Below, one piece after another: positions 49,001 to 61,927 of a DNA stretch of 64,000 bases (position 1 is the first letter of the stretch; each line of letters starts with the position of its first letter). The stretch is from Lineus longissimus (lineage: Eukaryota > Nemertea > Pilidiophora > Heteronemertea > Lineidae): positions 7,442,501 through 7,506,500 of the forward strand of contig NC_088309.1 of NCBI RefSeq assembly GCF_910592395.1. Reading direction: 5' to 3'. Both the position numbers and the translations under genes were made by a program. A model generated the notes under the pieces. It had not been told where the DNA came from, did not search any database, and saw nothing but the letters and a program-made list of their open reading frames with translations.

Positions 49001-52000
49001 CTTTCTATGAGAAATAGTGACTATGTATTAGATAGTTATGAGTTGAGAGTGGACACCAAGCCAAGGCCGAGTCACTCGATGGGTAACAACAGTTTATCTT
49101 ACCTATCCTGGGGAGGGTTATCTGGGGCTTGCTACAGACCAAACTGATCTCCCCTACACATGAATAAATGGCCACAGTTACTTTGGATGGAAGGGACACA
49201 GGGAGCACAGGGAGCATGCACAAGGCTTTTTTATCTTTGTCTTATATACGATTTTAGAAAAAAGAAAGATTCTGTAAGGTGTAAGATTTCTTCCCACAAA
49301 GTCTGCCCTTTCCAAGCACTATTCATTTCTCAACCAACATGCTTTTGACTTTCAAATGAGGGTTTGTTATAGAAATGGTAGAGCAGAAAGATAACAGATC
49401 GAACATTGAGCTGAAAAATCACCACACAAGCTCTAGAATAGAAGTCCAGACCCATTCTGACAGCATTTCAGCAATCATTAAATAGTAATGTGTCTGTTGG
49501 TGTCAGGCCACAACAGAGAGCTTTGTGTCATTTCATTCAAGCATACGTTGATCAGAATGACAATAAGGGAAAAATCCTGAAGTCACTCAGCGAAATACAT
49601 GTAACACTCATTCTATACTAGTATCTGTGAGCATAATCATATCAACTTATTGCAAAATTCCTCCTGAGTAAACATAGAAGCATGGGGATAGGTAGCCAAC
49701 TACATTTAATAAAGATAAAGTGAAATTCAGGAGAGGACGATGTGAACACTGCAAAGCTACATTCTGTCTGTCAGTCAAGGCAACTAAATATGCCATTCAA
49801 ACTATTTTTAACAAATGGTGTAAAAAGCTTTAAATTAAAGAACAAGGGGTAAAGAATACGGAATAATGTCAAAGGGGCCAATTTAATCAGCCCCACAGAA
49901 AAGGTAATATAGCTAAACTGACGATTCTTTATCAGGGTGCAAGACAATTTACCTATTTTTCAACAATGGCAGACAATGGGTCAATAATTTATCCAAAATG
50001 ACACAGAGGCCTTCTGATATGATGACACTTCCTTGATAAATGTAAGCATGTCATCAGTTCCAAGTTCCGATATGTTAGGAAGACTAAGCATATTATCATA
50101 TTTATTTGATGTTATTGCAAACTAACCACAAAAAGACAGGGAAATTACCAGTGTATCAAAGTTATATGGAAGTACTCTTGAGATGACATTGTGTCTCCAA
50201 AAACACAAATACTTACTTTTGATTGCTTGTATTATTTTCATTCTGTGTACACCGTTGGTGATGCCGCAGTCATTTTTCAAATTTTCATCGGAGATATATC
50301 CGAGTAAGCTCTTATCTATACCACTGGCTAACATCTGGTACGTATACTGACTGAACTCTTGGCCCAAGTCGATCAGCCAGGTGTCAAGACGGGTTGGATC
50401 ACAGGATTTATAATCAGACGTCATTTTGAGCTTTTTCAGTTCTTTTAGAAATCTGAAGAGGAAAGATGCTATATGAGTTGATCAAGGCCTCAGGGTCAGC
50501 ACTTGGGGAGGAGATGTTGTTCTAGTTCAGGCAAATTCTTCTCCACCCAAGCCCACATGGGGTTCTACGTCTTCCATCTTTCTACAGACTTTTATAAGAT
50601 AATAGCCAGAGTGAGCCAGCATGATTCCTCTTTAGCATTTGTACTATAAGGTGGCAGCGTCAATATCACTGCTAGTTGTACATGGTGACATTTTCGGACA
50701 GTGATACTGTCATTCAGCTGGAAAAAGTTTAAAGGATGGCCACCAAATATAAATTTTCTAATGGGTGATTTGGTACATCTTGATACCTTTTCCTAATGAG
50801 GCCATTAGACATTTTGACATCATCTTTCAAATGCTCCTCTTGCATCATCAGCAGCAGGTCACCATCCACACGACACTTCTTGAACCCATCCTCATATTCA
50901 CCAAAACCAACCTGAAAAAGAGACAGAACATCACACTATTTGGTTTTTATTTCCTTTCCGTTACTAATGTCCAATCCATGTAAGACCAAACGACTTCTGT
51001 GCTGAGCAAAAATTGTCTTGTTACCAAAACTATGTGGGAATGATGGCCAACAAGGACACATCACTCTTGACCTGTGTGTAGGGCTGAAAAATCTTTTTTT
51101 CTTAAGAAATCTCTGTCATTTAAATGATCTATAAAAGTCGATGATATGACACAAGTGTTTATAACCTTACCCGCCTTAACCAATGCTGGACATCTTCCTC
51201 TGACCACAATGGCACTTGCTGTGAGAGTTTATATGGAACATCCTCTCCAATAATGGACAGGGCTTGGGCAGCAAATTTCGAGGCAAGAGCATTTGGACTA
51301 CTGGCAGCTCTCTTTAACGCATCTATTGAGCCTATTTCTTTGAAGATCTGTTGACAACAATAGAGAGATCAAAGTATTATTCTATACATGTGATCATCTT
51401 CAGCATACATGCAGTATCTGATTAGCATAAGGATTATATTCAATTATCCTGAATGCTTGAGGCCTAGTGATCTTCATCATAATCTATCAGTACATCAATT
51501 ATGACAAGCAATTAGAATCAGACAATATATTCTCTTCAACGAGCTGACACCATGCACAAAAGCATGGTTTTATTAAATAACAGAAAATCCTTTTCACTGT
51601 TAGCTTTTGACAGCTACGTGTGTCATATGATATGATATTTGATCATTGTATCTGGTAGCAGGACTTAGGGACAATGGCTTATGATTGCAGGATGCACTTT
51701 AGTTGTATTGAAGTGTAATAGGGTAAAGTAATGGTGGATTTTAGAGTAATCTTTATAGAGAGCCATCACCAATGCAGTTGTACACTTTGGTGTTCAGCTC
51801 CTGCTGATAATGAAACATATCTGCATACATGTAGCACAATCAGTGCTCACTCCACAGGACATTTTCGAGCACACAGCGCTGAATCCACCAACCTGTTTAT
51901 CGCCTGCTGATAGAACACACCTGAATTCTATGGCAACTGGCAGATACATAATTAAGCGATAATGATTTGTGATATTTCATATGCGGGTATGATGTTTTGT

Positions 52001-54584
52001 ATTCACCATGGCAATGAGAGTCATCGCAAGTACATCTGAGTCGGAGCTTATTTGATCTAAATCATAGTGCCATCCATCTATTCACTGACAATATTGATAA
52101 GTACAAAATATAACAAAAGCTCTTTGGTATTTAATTGTGACACGATATCAACCAACACATCAATATGGAGGGAGCCAATACTAGTCCCCGAAACCAACTC
52201 TGTCTGCCAAAGCGTAACACCAGTTGGTCCCAAACTACAAAACCTGTCGTCCGCCTGCAGGGGCCTGCCAAACATTTCATGACTGGCACACTCTCCTAAC
52301 TTATCATTCATTACGTTATGAAAAACTACTGTACCATGCCTAAAGTTTTACATCTGGAAGTCATATTCAAAGCAAGAGAACATACTCTTCATCCAAGTTG
52401 AACCTGTCGGTTGATTTGTTGATTGACCGACCAGGTTTGTTGAAATCAGCTTCCAAGCTGGCCAGAAAAAACTACTATACGAGTAAACAGGGCCCACTCA
52501 AAGCTGTTCGACATATTGGCATTGAGATGGGGATCTAAAAAGATGAAAGGTAACACTGTTTGCAGGTTTACTAGTGCGTCCAACTTGCTTCAAACAAAAC
52601 AGATTTGTTACATTTGAGGTGAAAGTGTAACATTATCTGCATAACATAAATTTCAAACTTGATTTTAACGTTGCAATCAGACGCTGCACGAAGGTATGAT
52701 ATGATTTCATAACATTAGGAATATATAGTCTTATTTATTGTTGATAAAATCAATTCCACTGACATGTTTTTATACTTCATGATCAATTCAGAACTGTGAT
52801 GGGCATGGATGTAAGTCATTTTTAGGTCTTCTCTCAAACAAATTAAGGGCAAACCTACCCCTAAGGAACACCCAGACGGTTTGAGAAATGAAATTCTCGG
52901 GGCACTAAGGCCAATGAGGAGAAAGGCAAAATACCAGCAGAGACCTCCCAACCCTGAAACTACTGCAATATCAAGCATCCAGAAACAGAGGGCAAGAAGC
53001 ACTCAATGACTGTGGAAAAGAATTTGGGCCACATTCTGTGGATATCAAATAGATTCTGAGACATTCTTCAGCTTTCTTGTTGCATTGCCAGCCGCCTTGT
53101 GGCGATAGCAGTGTGCTGCTACAGTCGCTTTCACTCCCAAAGAGCTCCTGCTCTTTCTGTCTATAATGTTTATGGTACAAAATATTGAGTTGAGAGCTGA
53201 GAGTCAACCAGGACAATATTAGCTCTGTAAAAAATTTATATTGGGTGTTTGTACTGGACAGAGGAGGAAACCGGAGATCCCGGAGGAAAGCTATGCTGTG
53301 GAAGATAGTCCCCTCTCTACCACTTCAGTGTACTGGGACCAACGGGGAATCAAACCCGTAAGTCAAGGATATCTATAAACACAGGTTTTGTATACCTGCA
53401 TTGAGATAACTCAGAGGTTTTTTATGGGAGAACAAAAGGATGGAAGGAAAAGTAGTTCAGGCATATCCGGTGATAAACCCAATCAATCACCTGTCTCAGG
53501 AACATTGCCACACACTGATAAGATTTCTTTTTAACAGACATTGCTAAAATGAAATGGCCAGGGCCATTGTGCTCACCTCATGTGGAGGAAAGATGGATAA
53601 AGAGCATGGTATTGTGTCATGTAGTGTTAGGTTTGATGGAGGTCCAAGCAATTACAATTTCCCCAAAATGGCCAATTTACAGTACATTCGACCTCTGTGA
53701 CCTTGAAAAGTAGGTCAAATCAAAGAAGACCCGGGTGACACATTGAATGGTTGTTAGAATTGTACCTATGATATAAAATTGGTGCCAATCGGGCAAGTCA
53801 TTACTAGGAATAATGGTTTTTTTGAAGAATTTAGGATTTGGCCCCCTCCCTGGAGGCCAAACGGCAAATCAGATCGCACCAAACTTCGGTACCTGAGATC
53901 ACCTGACCAAGGGGTACATGTGTACTTAATTTGTGATCAATAGTCATTGCAGTTAAGAAACGTGCCATAGTTACGGCCTGACGGCGAATTTACGCCATTT
54001 GACCTCTGTGACCTTGACAAGAAGGTCAAATTAAAAACCTGTGTGACATATACTGTATGGTGGTTAGATGTACCCATGATATCAAATTGGTGGCAATCGG
54101 GCAAGAAGTTAAGGAATAATCACATTTTTAAGGTTTTTGGATTTTGCCCCCTGGTGGTCAAGTGGTGAATCATATTGGACCAAACTTCGGTCCCTGAGAT
54201 CACCTGACTAAGGGGTAAATGTGTACCAAATTTCGTATCAATAGTCATTGCAGTTTAGAAACGTGCCATCGTTACATCCTAACGGCCAATTTACACCATT
54301 TGACCTCTGTGACCTTGAAAAGGAGGTCAAATCAAAAACCCGGAGGATATATGATGCACCTTTGCTAGAAGTACCTACCATATTTTTTTCAAAATTTCCC
54401 GACTACTATTAAGGGAGATATTGCATATTTTCACTTTTAACGTTTGGCCCCCTGGTGGCCAAACCATGAAACGAATTGGACCGAAACATGGTCTCCAAGG
54501 TGTCATTACATAAGGGTACATGTGTACCAAGTTTCAACTCAATAGCTCTAACAGTTACGAAACGTGCCCTGCTAACGGACGACG

Positions 54585-54622
<38 letters not shown>

Positions 54623-57600
54623 ACGACGGACGACGGACGCCACGGTATGGGATAAGCTCACCTCTGCTAAGAGGTGAGCTAAAAACGAACAGGATATCAG
54701 TGACACACAAATGTAGTGGTCAGCGCATTTTCAATATCCTGATCATGAGCCCAAATTTTGGGGAACAACAACCAATTACCATTGACATAACAAATTTTTG
54801 GCTACTGTGATTAGCATGATGTCAGCTCGGAACCAATACGTAACATGTACATTGTTCAAACTCTGTTATCTAGTCCTGATCAGAGTAAGTAAGGGACCAA
54901 ATCAGCCTTTAATCTTACCCCTAGTTTTCCTTGCTCCTTTTTTATTTCTGCTTCCATATTGAAGTGGAAGGCGGCAAGGCTCTGGGCTTCCTCTCTCTTG
55001 CTTTCGAGAACCGGGACCAATCTGCGGAGCCATTCTCTCGATCTTCCATGGAGGTGGGAATGGTCACTGTGAGCAAAGTCTGCCGGCTGGTGAGACAGAA
55101 TGAAAGGCTGTACCAGGCCTAACGTCCCAGAGTTCACCACGGCTACTTCAATTTCTTTGTTAGCACTTAAAGTTATGATCGCTAAACAGGCATAATAGCG
55201 CACACTATCATCACTACTGAAAGCTAAAGGAAACAACCATTCCGGTGCCTTGGCTTTAATCATTTCATGTTGATTGTCAGCACCACCGTATATGGCCAAG
55301 TTAGCCAAAGAATTAGCACAGTGTCTTTGGGTAATTTTATCATTGCTACGACATGAGTACAAAATAGACTCCAAGCCCCCCAATTGTATCACTCGGGAAC
55401 ATGTATGCTCGGAGTGTTTAAACAGACTTTCAAGAATCCCTGTACTGCAACGTGCAAGTTCAGTATCGTCTTTGACCACACATGACATCTTGACAACATT
55501 TTCAAGTCCTGTTTTGACCACGCAGTCACGGTTTTCAGTAGTCAGGGACTGTTCAAGTAACCGGGTAGATTCCAATTTGATATCCCGATTGGGCGACCAG
55601 CAATTTTCTAAGAGAACGTCCAAGGCACCCTCATCCCGTAAGACGTCACACAACGCCGATGCATAATCACGTCCAATCTGTGGTGTCATCCATGCTTCAA
55701 CAATCATACGGTGACATTGCTTTATCGCATTTGTCTGTACGTCTGCGTCCTCCGCCGTCATCAATTTTATCTCTTGCGTCATCTCAACGGTGGATTGTGC
55801 CACAATCTCACGGAAGTTTTTCCCTTGCATATACCCCTCATGTGTAATTGCTTTGGAAGAGACGTGTGTTCCGCCCGAGGAGACACTCGTCTCGCTTGTT
55901 GAACGTTTGTAAATGCGACATTCGCGAGAAACATGGCTGCCGCTGCCATCTTGCTTCAGCTCTTCACGTTGGTGGATGGTCTGGAGGGAAATCTTCAAGC
56001 GGCCTACAATGATAAGAAAAGAACTGATCACTACCTGGCGCAGAAACAAATGTTTCTTTCCCTATTCCCATAAGATTATGTAGAAAGTGATAAAATGGAA
56101 TTATGAGATAAAATTTATTGCTATGACCATTCTCTTTCTGAGCAGGATCTTTTGAGATACCTTCTTTTGGCTTTTGGCATAGGCAGCTGAAAGGTACGAA
56201 AGGGGTTTCCCCTTTAATAAAGAGAATTCTGAAATGGAAGGTAGGTAAGGTAAGGTTAAGAATTGTACATTCAATTGTAAGGATGTTATGGAGCATTCAG
56301 GGATAAAGGGATCAAAGTAATGCTAACATGCTTGATGATCGTATGTGACTGATCATATTATCTTGACCGCCAAGGTTTTTGCATCTCATCAAGGCACCCT
56401 GGCTACATTTAAAGGGAGTATAAGACCATGCGGTTCAGGATGTGATCATATATGATGGACTGGACTTTTCAATGTGGCTTGGAAAGCAGTTGCTGATAGG
56501 CTATATTGGAATCGCGTGATTGAGTATCATAGCAGTCTGATAGTGATTATGTGCATGCCAATACAAATGCGAGAATGCGCTTCCATTGAATGTGAGCTAG
56601 GAAATAAATACATATTCATGTAACAAGTACTCATAAAATGAAATGATATAAAATGACGATAACCTTTAGACACATCTATATCCTCTTTCTCCTCAAGCGA
56701 CTCCTTACTATCCACAATTATTTTATCCTTCATTGTTTCATTTGTCAAGCCCTGGGATCCTGAGAGTGACAAGTGTCCTCCAGCACTCATGTTTGCAATC
56801 CTGGCTAGTTCCAAGCTAATGTCACGCAAAGGAACTCACAAAAATAACTCCGATATGGTCCAAAATAACGCACAACTTGTAGAACCTATATTTAACATTA
56901 GTCTAGAGTGTTTTTATGGCAGTATTGATCTCTAAATACACAGAATAACCTAGAACGTACTTGTTCCATTGAGATAAGGCCGACACTGGAACATTCATGA
57001 AATCATGTGGGTGTTAACGTGGTATATCGTGAATAGGCCCCTCAAGGGGGGTAAAGTGGAGTAACTACTCGAGTATACACAAAGCCTTATTTGTCATAAT
57101 GACTTGCCATTCAGGCCAGACTAAGCCAAGCAAAAGCCCGGTTGAGCTGGTGACCTTGAGGGAACCCCATAGGTAGGACGATTTGTGTCCCCTTTGGCAT
57201 TTTATTCAATTGCCACACTTTAACGAATTTAAATATGTATAATGACCGTCATGACGGGATGACAATTCTAGCTATCGACCACTGACTGGAGCTGACGTAT
57301 GCATGTCTTTTGGGTCTCTCATCATCAGACCAATTCTGTTTAGCCCTCTCCAACAATCCAGTCATCCAAGGACCCTACATGCAGTGGCCAAGTCATGAAG
57401 ACAATGCTTAAACTAGCTATTGATGGCTCTGGCTCAAGATGACCAAGAGCAAATGAAAGGAAATTTGTAGGCTGCACAGCATATCAATATTGACTTTACC
57501 AACTTCCAGACAGCAAAGCATGCTACAGTGAAGGGTTGTTCAGCATAAGAACTGGTATGCCGAGCATATAGAGTCAAGGATCAAATGGTCAACCAGCTGA

Positions 57601-60600
57601 TAGCGCATGTCATAAATCTAGGCATTGTGGAATCCTATCAAACTGACATTATATCTATATGGGTTATGTCACACAAAGACAATACTTGAGGGATACAAAA
57701 AAGAAACTGGGGTCAATAAAGTGTGAGGTGATAACAAGCATAAAAGAAAACATCATATTGCAATACAATTTTTAAGGTGAAAGCAATGTCTGGACCGGAA
57801 ATGGTTTCCCATTGAGTGAAATGTCAGTGCTTGAGCATTTTACCATGGACAAAGTCTCAAGACTTGGGGATCAACCTGATAAGTCACATGGGTACTTGTC
57901 CATGCTGCAATATGAAATGGTTGATGTTAGAATCCTGGGTCAGTTGTCATGGAGATAATATCCAATGCATCCCCTGATAATGTTGGTGATTGATCGTATT
58001 ATGAACGACCTGCTTAGAGATGCTCATCATAAAATGAGATGTAACCACCAGATAACGATCACTACTGTCCATATAAAATACTGCATGACATCATGCTGAA
58101 CATTCACACAGCACTGAAAGTTGAATACTCTATCTATCTCAAGTCAACTACCAATTCCAAAACGACATAGACATAACATACAAGACAATTCTTCAATACT
58201 AGTCAAAAGCAGGAAGTCATCTTTCACATCAACACTCCTATTCGTGAAATTTGGTGAAAAATAATGGAACAAATGCCATTTTGGCAACAACAGTATATTG
58301 GGAAATAAAGGAGTACTGTAGTATATTCATACTTGCATACTTATAACAAGTATGCCTTGGATATGCATGAACCCAATGTTTACCAAACTAAGTGAGTTGA
58401 TACCTTGGCACTCTGAGAAAGACGAATAGGTTTTCTAAGTACAGTGTATACCAGGCAGTCAACAGGCTACAGATTCACCTTGCAGACGAAGAAAGCGCCT
58501 GAAGGTCCAAGATACGAGCAAAGGTGATTGGTGCATTAGTTCCTATTCCGCAGCTAACAAAGATTGTTTCTTCTCGAAGGTTAGGGGAGCCAGGAGAGGT
58601 AAACTTCCTGACACATTTCTCAACATTGCCTCATACCGAATCAATCGAAGGAAGCTTTACTTAAATAGATTGTTATCGAATACGTTTCAAAAATAACCCC
58701 AAGAATGTGAAGTAGGAAATTGCTTGGATTTCCAAATAAACCTTGCATATAAAGCAGACGATGAGCTTATAAAAGATGTAGTTCATCAACGGTGAGGAAA
58801 ATCTTCGGACGAAAATACTCCCATGATGAATATGTTGCAGGCTGACAAATCCAGTTCATGGTGGGGGTTCATGCACAATGCCTCACCCATGACATTGCTC
58901 ACAACAAAAACAAGTCCAAACCTTATAAAAGGGGCACAGGTTGACAGAGGAGCTATAGAATATTGTGTTGGACACAAACCAGGACAAGGCATCAAGAAGG
59001 ACTTCCAAATCCATGTACAGTACAATACTTCTTCATATCTACACAACATGCACAGTATGGGCTATCATCAGATAGTTGACAAACCAAGCAGAATAGTGCG
59101 GCACAATCTCCTTACCAATTGAAAATCCAGGGGACTCTTCAGCCTCAAGAACTGCAAAGTAAAGTCATATAAATGTTTATTGCAGAAAATTCTTCCTTGC
59201 CAGCAGTGTTACTTTTTGCCTAATAGTGGATCACCTGTATTCTCAATTGGTGTTTTCAAAACAAATCGGATCCAGCGGAGATAGGGACGCCATTGCTAAG
59301 CACTTTCTCAATTGAAAATGTTGCCTATTTACAGCACATATATCTAGAGTAAATAGGTAACATTTCCAGTTCCAAGGTCATGACATTCTGCCATCATGCT
59401 TTGTCTGCACATACTGATAAAGCATGAGAAAGACACTCTGCCATCATGCTTTGTCTATACATACAGAAAAAGCATGAGAATGATATTCTGCCATCATGCT
59501 TTGTCTGTTCGACAAAGATGTACTGACGAAGCATGACGGCAGATTTACTGGCTCTTGGGAGCAATTTCAAAGTCCTTGCAGCAAACTCAGTCACATAATT
59601 TAGAAAAAAAGCCACACAATAACACAAAAGCATGCCTGAATGAAATCAAGATGCAAAACTTTGTCCATTTCCAACCATTTTAACTAATCTTCAGAGTCCA
59701 TGAGGATAAAATGATTGTGAAATTCACATCATACACAGTTGGAACAATCAAATACCCAGGACATTGTCAGAAAATTGACTGAGAAGTTAGGGGGAATGAT
59801 CTCTTTTGGGATCCCAGGATAGACCGAGAAGTGGCCCGTATTTTCACAAGACGCCCATATTTTAGCGGGATTCAGGAAATTCTAGAGGGGCAGAAGATTC
59901 CGCTGGGATTTCCCGAAACTGCTTGTCGGGATTCATTGGGACTTTGAAATGCTACAAGATACACTGCATGTGTACAGAAAAAGTGAAATGATTTGAGGTA
60001 TCTTACCAGAATCAGAATCAGAATCAGACTTGGGCACTTGGCTTTCCTCGTCCTTTTTCGCACTTTCTACACCAACCATAGTTCCAGCAACCACCTAACT
60101 AATCCAACAGAATACAAGCTGGTTCCTTCAATAAAGATAGTGTTTGCGAGCTAACCACAGAAAGAATGCTAACTTCAGATATAAATTCTCACTTAACTAT
60201 GATTTGTGTGGGCAGAAAACATACTCGCAACCCACACAGCACGAGATGAGGCAGTCTTACCCTGACATTTTATATTTTATTACCAAGAAAAACAAGCAAC
60301 AAGTTCTCTTACATGTCTTACCTGAGTTCTTGTTTGGCTGGGGTGACATTGGACCTGTGCTGTTACTGAAAGATATTGTTGTTCCTTCCAACTTAGGTTT
60401 CATATTCGCAGATGATGTTACGACGTCGTTACTGACAGTTCGTGTCGTTCCTACATCTGTGTGTATTGACGTCACTGAACCTATTGCAGTTGACACAGCA
60501 CTTGGACCGTTCACCGAGATCACGGTCTTCGTTTCAGTATGTCTGGTGGTCGAGCCAGTTGACTTAGTTGCTGACTCAGTTAATACAGAGTTCGTACCAT

Positions 60601-60655
60601 CAGTAACTGAGACCGAGGCAGCTATATCTTTGTGCATAGTCGACACGACAGACAT
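46091..60655 (-). CDS. SARM1: SARM1: ARM-SAM-SAM-TIR NAD+ hydrolase
   Basis: Common coding exons (minus strand) are 56003-54919, 51347-51171, 50911-50787, 50452-50217, 47700-47583, 47364-47175, 46814-46690 and 46373-46091. All are GT-AG and phase-consistent. With the 5' exon 60655-60322 spliced straight to 56003 the product is 890 residues (human 724). The 1085-base exon carries the armadillo domain. It includes EAW..PQIGRD and [11 protein letters not shown], whose W, R, E-Q and R have the spacing of the NAD+-pocket residues of animal SARM1. Two SAM domains follow ([12 protein letters not shown]...; [13 protein letters not shown]...), then the TIR domain: [28 protein letters not shown] with the catalytic glutamate in DIERL, and KDWVHKEIVTAL. 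A serine-rich tail of about 70 residues ends the protein. SARM1 is held inactive by NAD+ in the ARM domain, octamerises through its SAMs and cleaves NAD+ during axon degeneration and stress. All key residues are present, so it looks functional. Confidence 0.96.
48236..48390 (+). repeat. Dispersed repeat family A, copy 2, inside a SARM1 intron
   Basis: It carries the same ordered motifs as 28018-28185 (TGCTGTCCTTTAGG, CGTCCTGATTA, AGAAATTACCA, GTCCTTCTAAGAGAGG). It lies in the 2.5-kb intron between the second SAM exon and the first TIR exon, antisense to SARM1. Confidence 0.6.
53262..53365. repeat. Dispersed repeat fragment (GGAGGAAACCGGAG type)
   Basis: GGAGGAAACCGGAGATCCCG followed about 80 bases later by GGGGAATCAAACCCG resembles a short repeat common in marine invertebrates. 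The Pol III boxes are not in tRNA order, so it is not called a SINE. Confidence 0.35.
53569..54682. mobile_element. Non-autonomous element with three internal 300-bp repeats and a 3' hairpin
   Basis: The left end has TGCTCACCTC (53570) and the right end GAGGTGAGCT (to 54680), a short inverted terminus. Three diverged tandem units start with GACCTCTGTGACCTTGA at 53690, 54001 and 54302 (periods 311 and 301). A (GAC)n microsatellite follows, then a perfect 10-bp-stem hairpin at 54655-54680 that runs into CTAA. The hairpin plus CTRR-like end recalls Helitrons, but the hairpin abuts the terminus and no 5' TC end is clear. Confidence 0.65.
54578..54640 (+). repeat. (GAC)n microsatellite
   Basis: An imperfect GAC/GGACGAC run inside the element at 53569-54682, directly before its terminal hairpin. 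Confidence 0.9.
56664..56804 (-). CDS. SARM1: SARM1 5' exon (141 bp cassette, or first exon starting at 56790)
   Basis: The frame reads [18 protein letters not shown] and continues through an acidic Lys/Glu segment to VSK|GTTATC, phase 1 at both ends. The acceptor is weak (CTAG without a pyrimidine tract), so the ATG at 56790-56788 may instead be an alternative start. It lies 660 bases upstream of the ARM exon. Confidence 0.6.
59116..59151 (-). CDS. SARM1: SARM1 candidate 36-bp micro-cassette exon
   Basis: CTTTGCAG acceptor and GTAAGG donor flank 36 bases encoding [11 protein letters not shown], phase 1 on both sides. It adds 12 residues if included. Confidence 0.5.
59385..59540. repeat. Three tandem 50-bp units, each a potential hairpin, in a SARM1 5' intron
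   Basis: Units start at about 59385, 59435 and 59485 with TCTGCCATCATGCTTTGTCT. Each ends with AAGCATGA, so CATGCTTT pairs with AAAGCATG within each unit. It is a local minisatellite. Confidence 0.8.
60007..60079 (-). CDS. SARM1: SARM1 candidate alternative first exon (acidic N-terminus)
   Basis: An ATG in good context (ACTATGG) opens [20 protein letters not shown], ending in an SDSDS run. It reaches GTAAGATACC in phase 1 after 73 bases. No acceptor precedes it, so it reads as a first exon. It is phase-compatible with the common exon. Confidence 0.55.
60322..60655 (-). CDS. SARM1: SARM1 candidate first coding exon (111 codons, Ser/Thr-rich)
   Basis: The ATG at 60655-60653 opens a frame ([20 protein letters not shown]...) that runs 334 bases to AACTCAG|GTAAGAC. 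It ends in phase 1, as the common acceptor at 56003 requires. The encoded segment is Ser/Thr/Val-rich and low complexity, with no recognisable domain. An upstream in-frame ATG exists in the same open frame. Confidence 0.65.
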
Positions 60656-61423
60656 TGCAGAATCGATCAGGAATTGATTATATGCTATTCCGTACCTGAT
60701 TATATACAAGCTGCATTTTGAGGAGAACTTTTAGTAGCAATCCTTCAAAGATCATGAACGACAACAAGGTTGGTTTTTCATATCTTTTCCATTAATCTGT
60801 GACAACTATTGGTTGCAGTCATATTGCGGCTTGAAGAAACAAGATAGTATTCCAAATTGAATTAAACACCCAGAAACAATACAAGGTTCAGAAATTCATC
60901 CTTTGCATTTAATCATACATGTACATTTTACAAAGATGAATCACAAGTTCAATGTTAATCCTTCCTTGAAACTGCAACACGAGAAAGAGTAAGATCCATG
61001 CATCTATACAACCCGTACCTTGGCTGACGGACTTTTAAGATTTGTGCATGTGCACCAACCAGCATCGAGCGCTACATAGGTGAGCACTATCTTTTGTAAA
61101 CTGCTGATGCTGCTACTGAGACGAGATACAAAAGCATGCTTCGTGTTACCTCTGACATGTTAGGCCTCAGCAACGGAAATCGATCGTTGCTCGGCACTAC
61201 TGTTTCTTTGCCAATTTTCAAGAAGCACGAAACCACTAGTTCAAAAATACAAACTACGCCATCCAGGTGAACCTTAGACACTTGGCAATCAAGATTTTAG
61301 TGTTATGCATCCTTACGAGAAGAACCAATTGGACGAACCTTATAAGAGTGGGTTACTGCAATTCTATGACCATGAGTACAAGTGTTATTTAAGTTGCTGA
61401 CTTCAGCAACGGTAGCTGATTAC

Positions 61424-61463
61424 CTTCAAAGCCCTGCTGGCCTGGATTGCTTGGCAACGCCAT
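61424..61463 (-). CDS. SARM1: SARM1 candidate alternative first exon (short)
   Basis: An ATG in strong context (TTGCCATGGC) encodes MALPSNPGQQGFE and reaches GTAATC in phase 1 after 40 bases. Its phase fits the other SARM1 5' exons. Its shortness makes it less certain. Confidence 0.4.
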
Positions 61464-61867
61464 GGCAAGCTACAGCGCTTGCTCAGGCCCAAGTGTACTC
61501 ATTCAAACCATCAGGTCTGACATGTTCACAATGAAACTGACCTATTGCTGCCAGGTAAAATGGTAGGCTAGGATTATCAAGCGTGCTCTTGAACCAGGTG
61601 AAAGAAACATGAAATAAGAATGAAGTTGAATTACCTATCAAATAAAAGCAGCAGCCGAAGTCGGTGCTTCAAAACTGTGTCAAAGACTCCTGTCAGGAGC
61701 TTCCATTTTGTCTATGCTCACTCAAATTCAATTCTATATGTCACCCAAACTTCACTGAGCGGATGGGTTAATATCAAGAATCATATATGGAAGACCATTT
61801 CTCATATCAAATGAAAGGGACAATATTTAATTTACAATTTAACAGTCAATAATAAACAAAGGCCTAC

Positions 61868-61927
61868 CCTCAGGATCTTCCTCTTCTTCCGTCTTGTCAT
61901 CACACTTGACCTCTTTCATGTCTTTTC
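61868..61927 (-). CDS. SARM1: SARM1 candidate 5' cassette exon (60 bp)
   Basis: The acceptor CTGTAG and a GTAGGC donor bound 60 bases encoding KDMKEVKCDDKTEEEEDPE, in phase 1 on both sides. It could be included or skipped without changing frame. It would need a first exon further upstream; a 13-base ATG candidate at 62066-62054 has the right phase. Confidence 0.45.

Larger units (their letters stand above)
51348..54918 (-). other. SARM1: SARM1 intron between the ARM exon and the first SAM exon (3.6 kb)
   Basis: The donor is GTAAGATT after GKLG and the acceptor is GTTGTCAACAG before the IFKEIG codons. The donor end of the intron is filled by the repeat at 53569-54682. Another repeat-like stretch lies near 53262-53365. 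Confidence 0.85.

Noticed and set aside
53262-53365. tRNA-derived SINE
   Set aside because: The B-box-like motif precedes the A-box-like motif on the strand where they match, so the order is wrong.
60144-60677. Plus-strand 177-codon frame as a gene
   Set aside because: It is the antisense shadow of the SARM1 5' exon at 60655-60322, which has the proper donor and phase.
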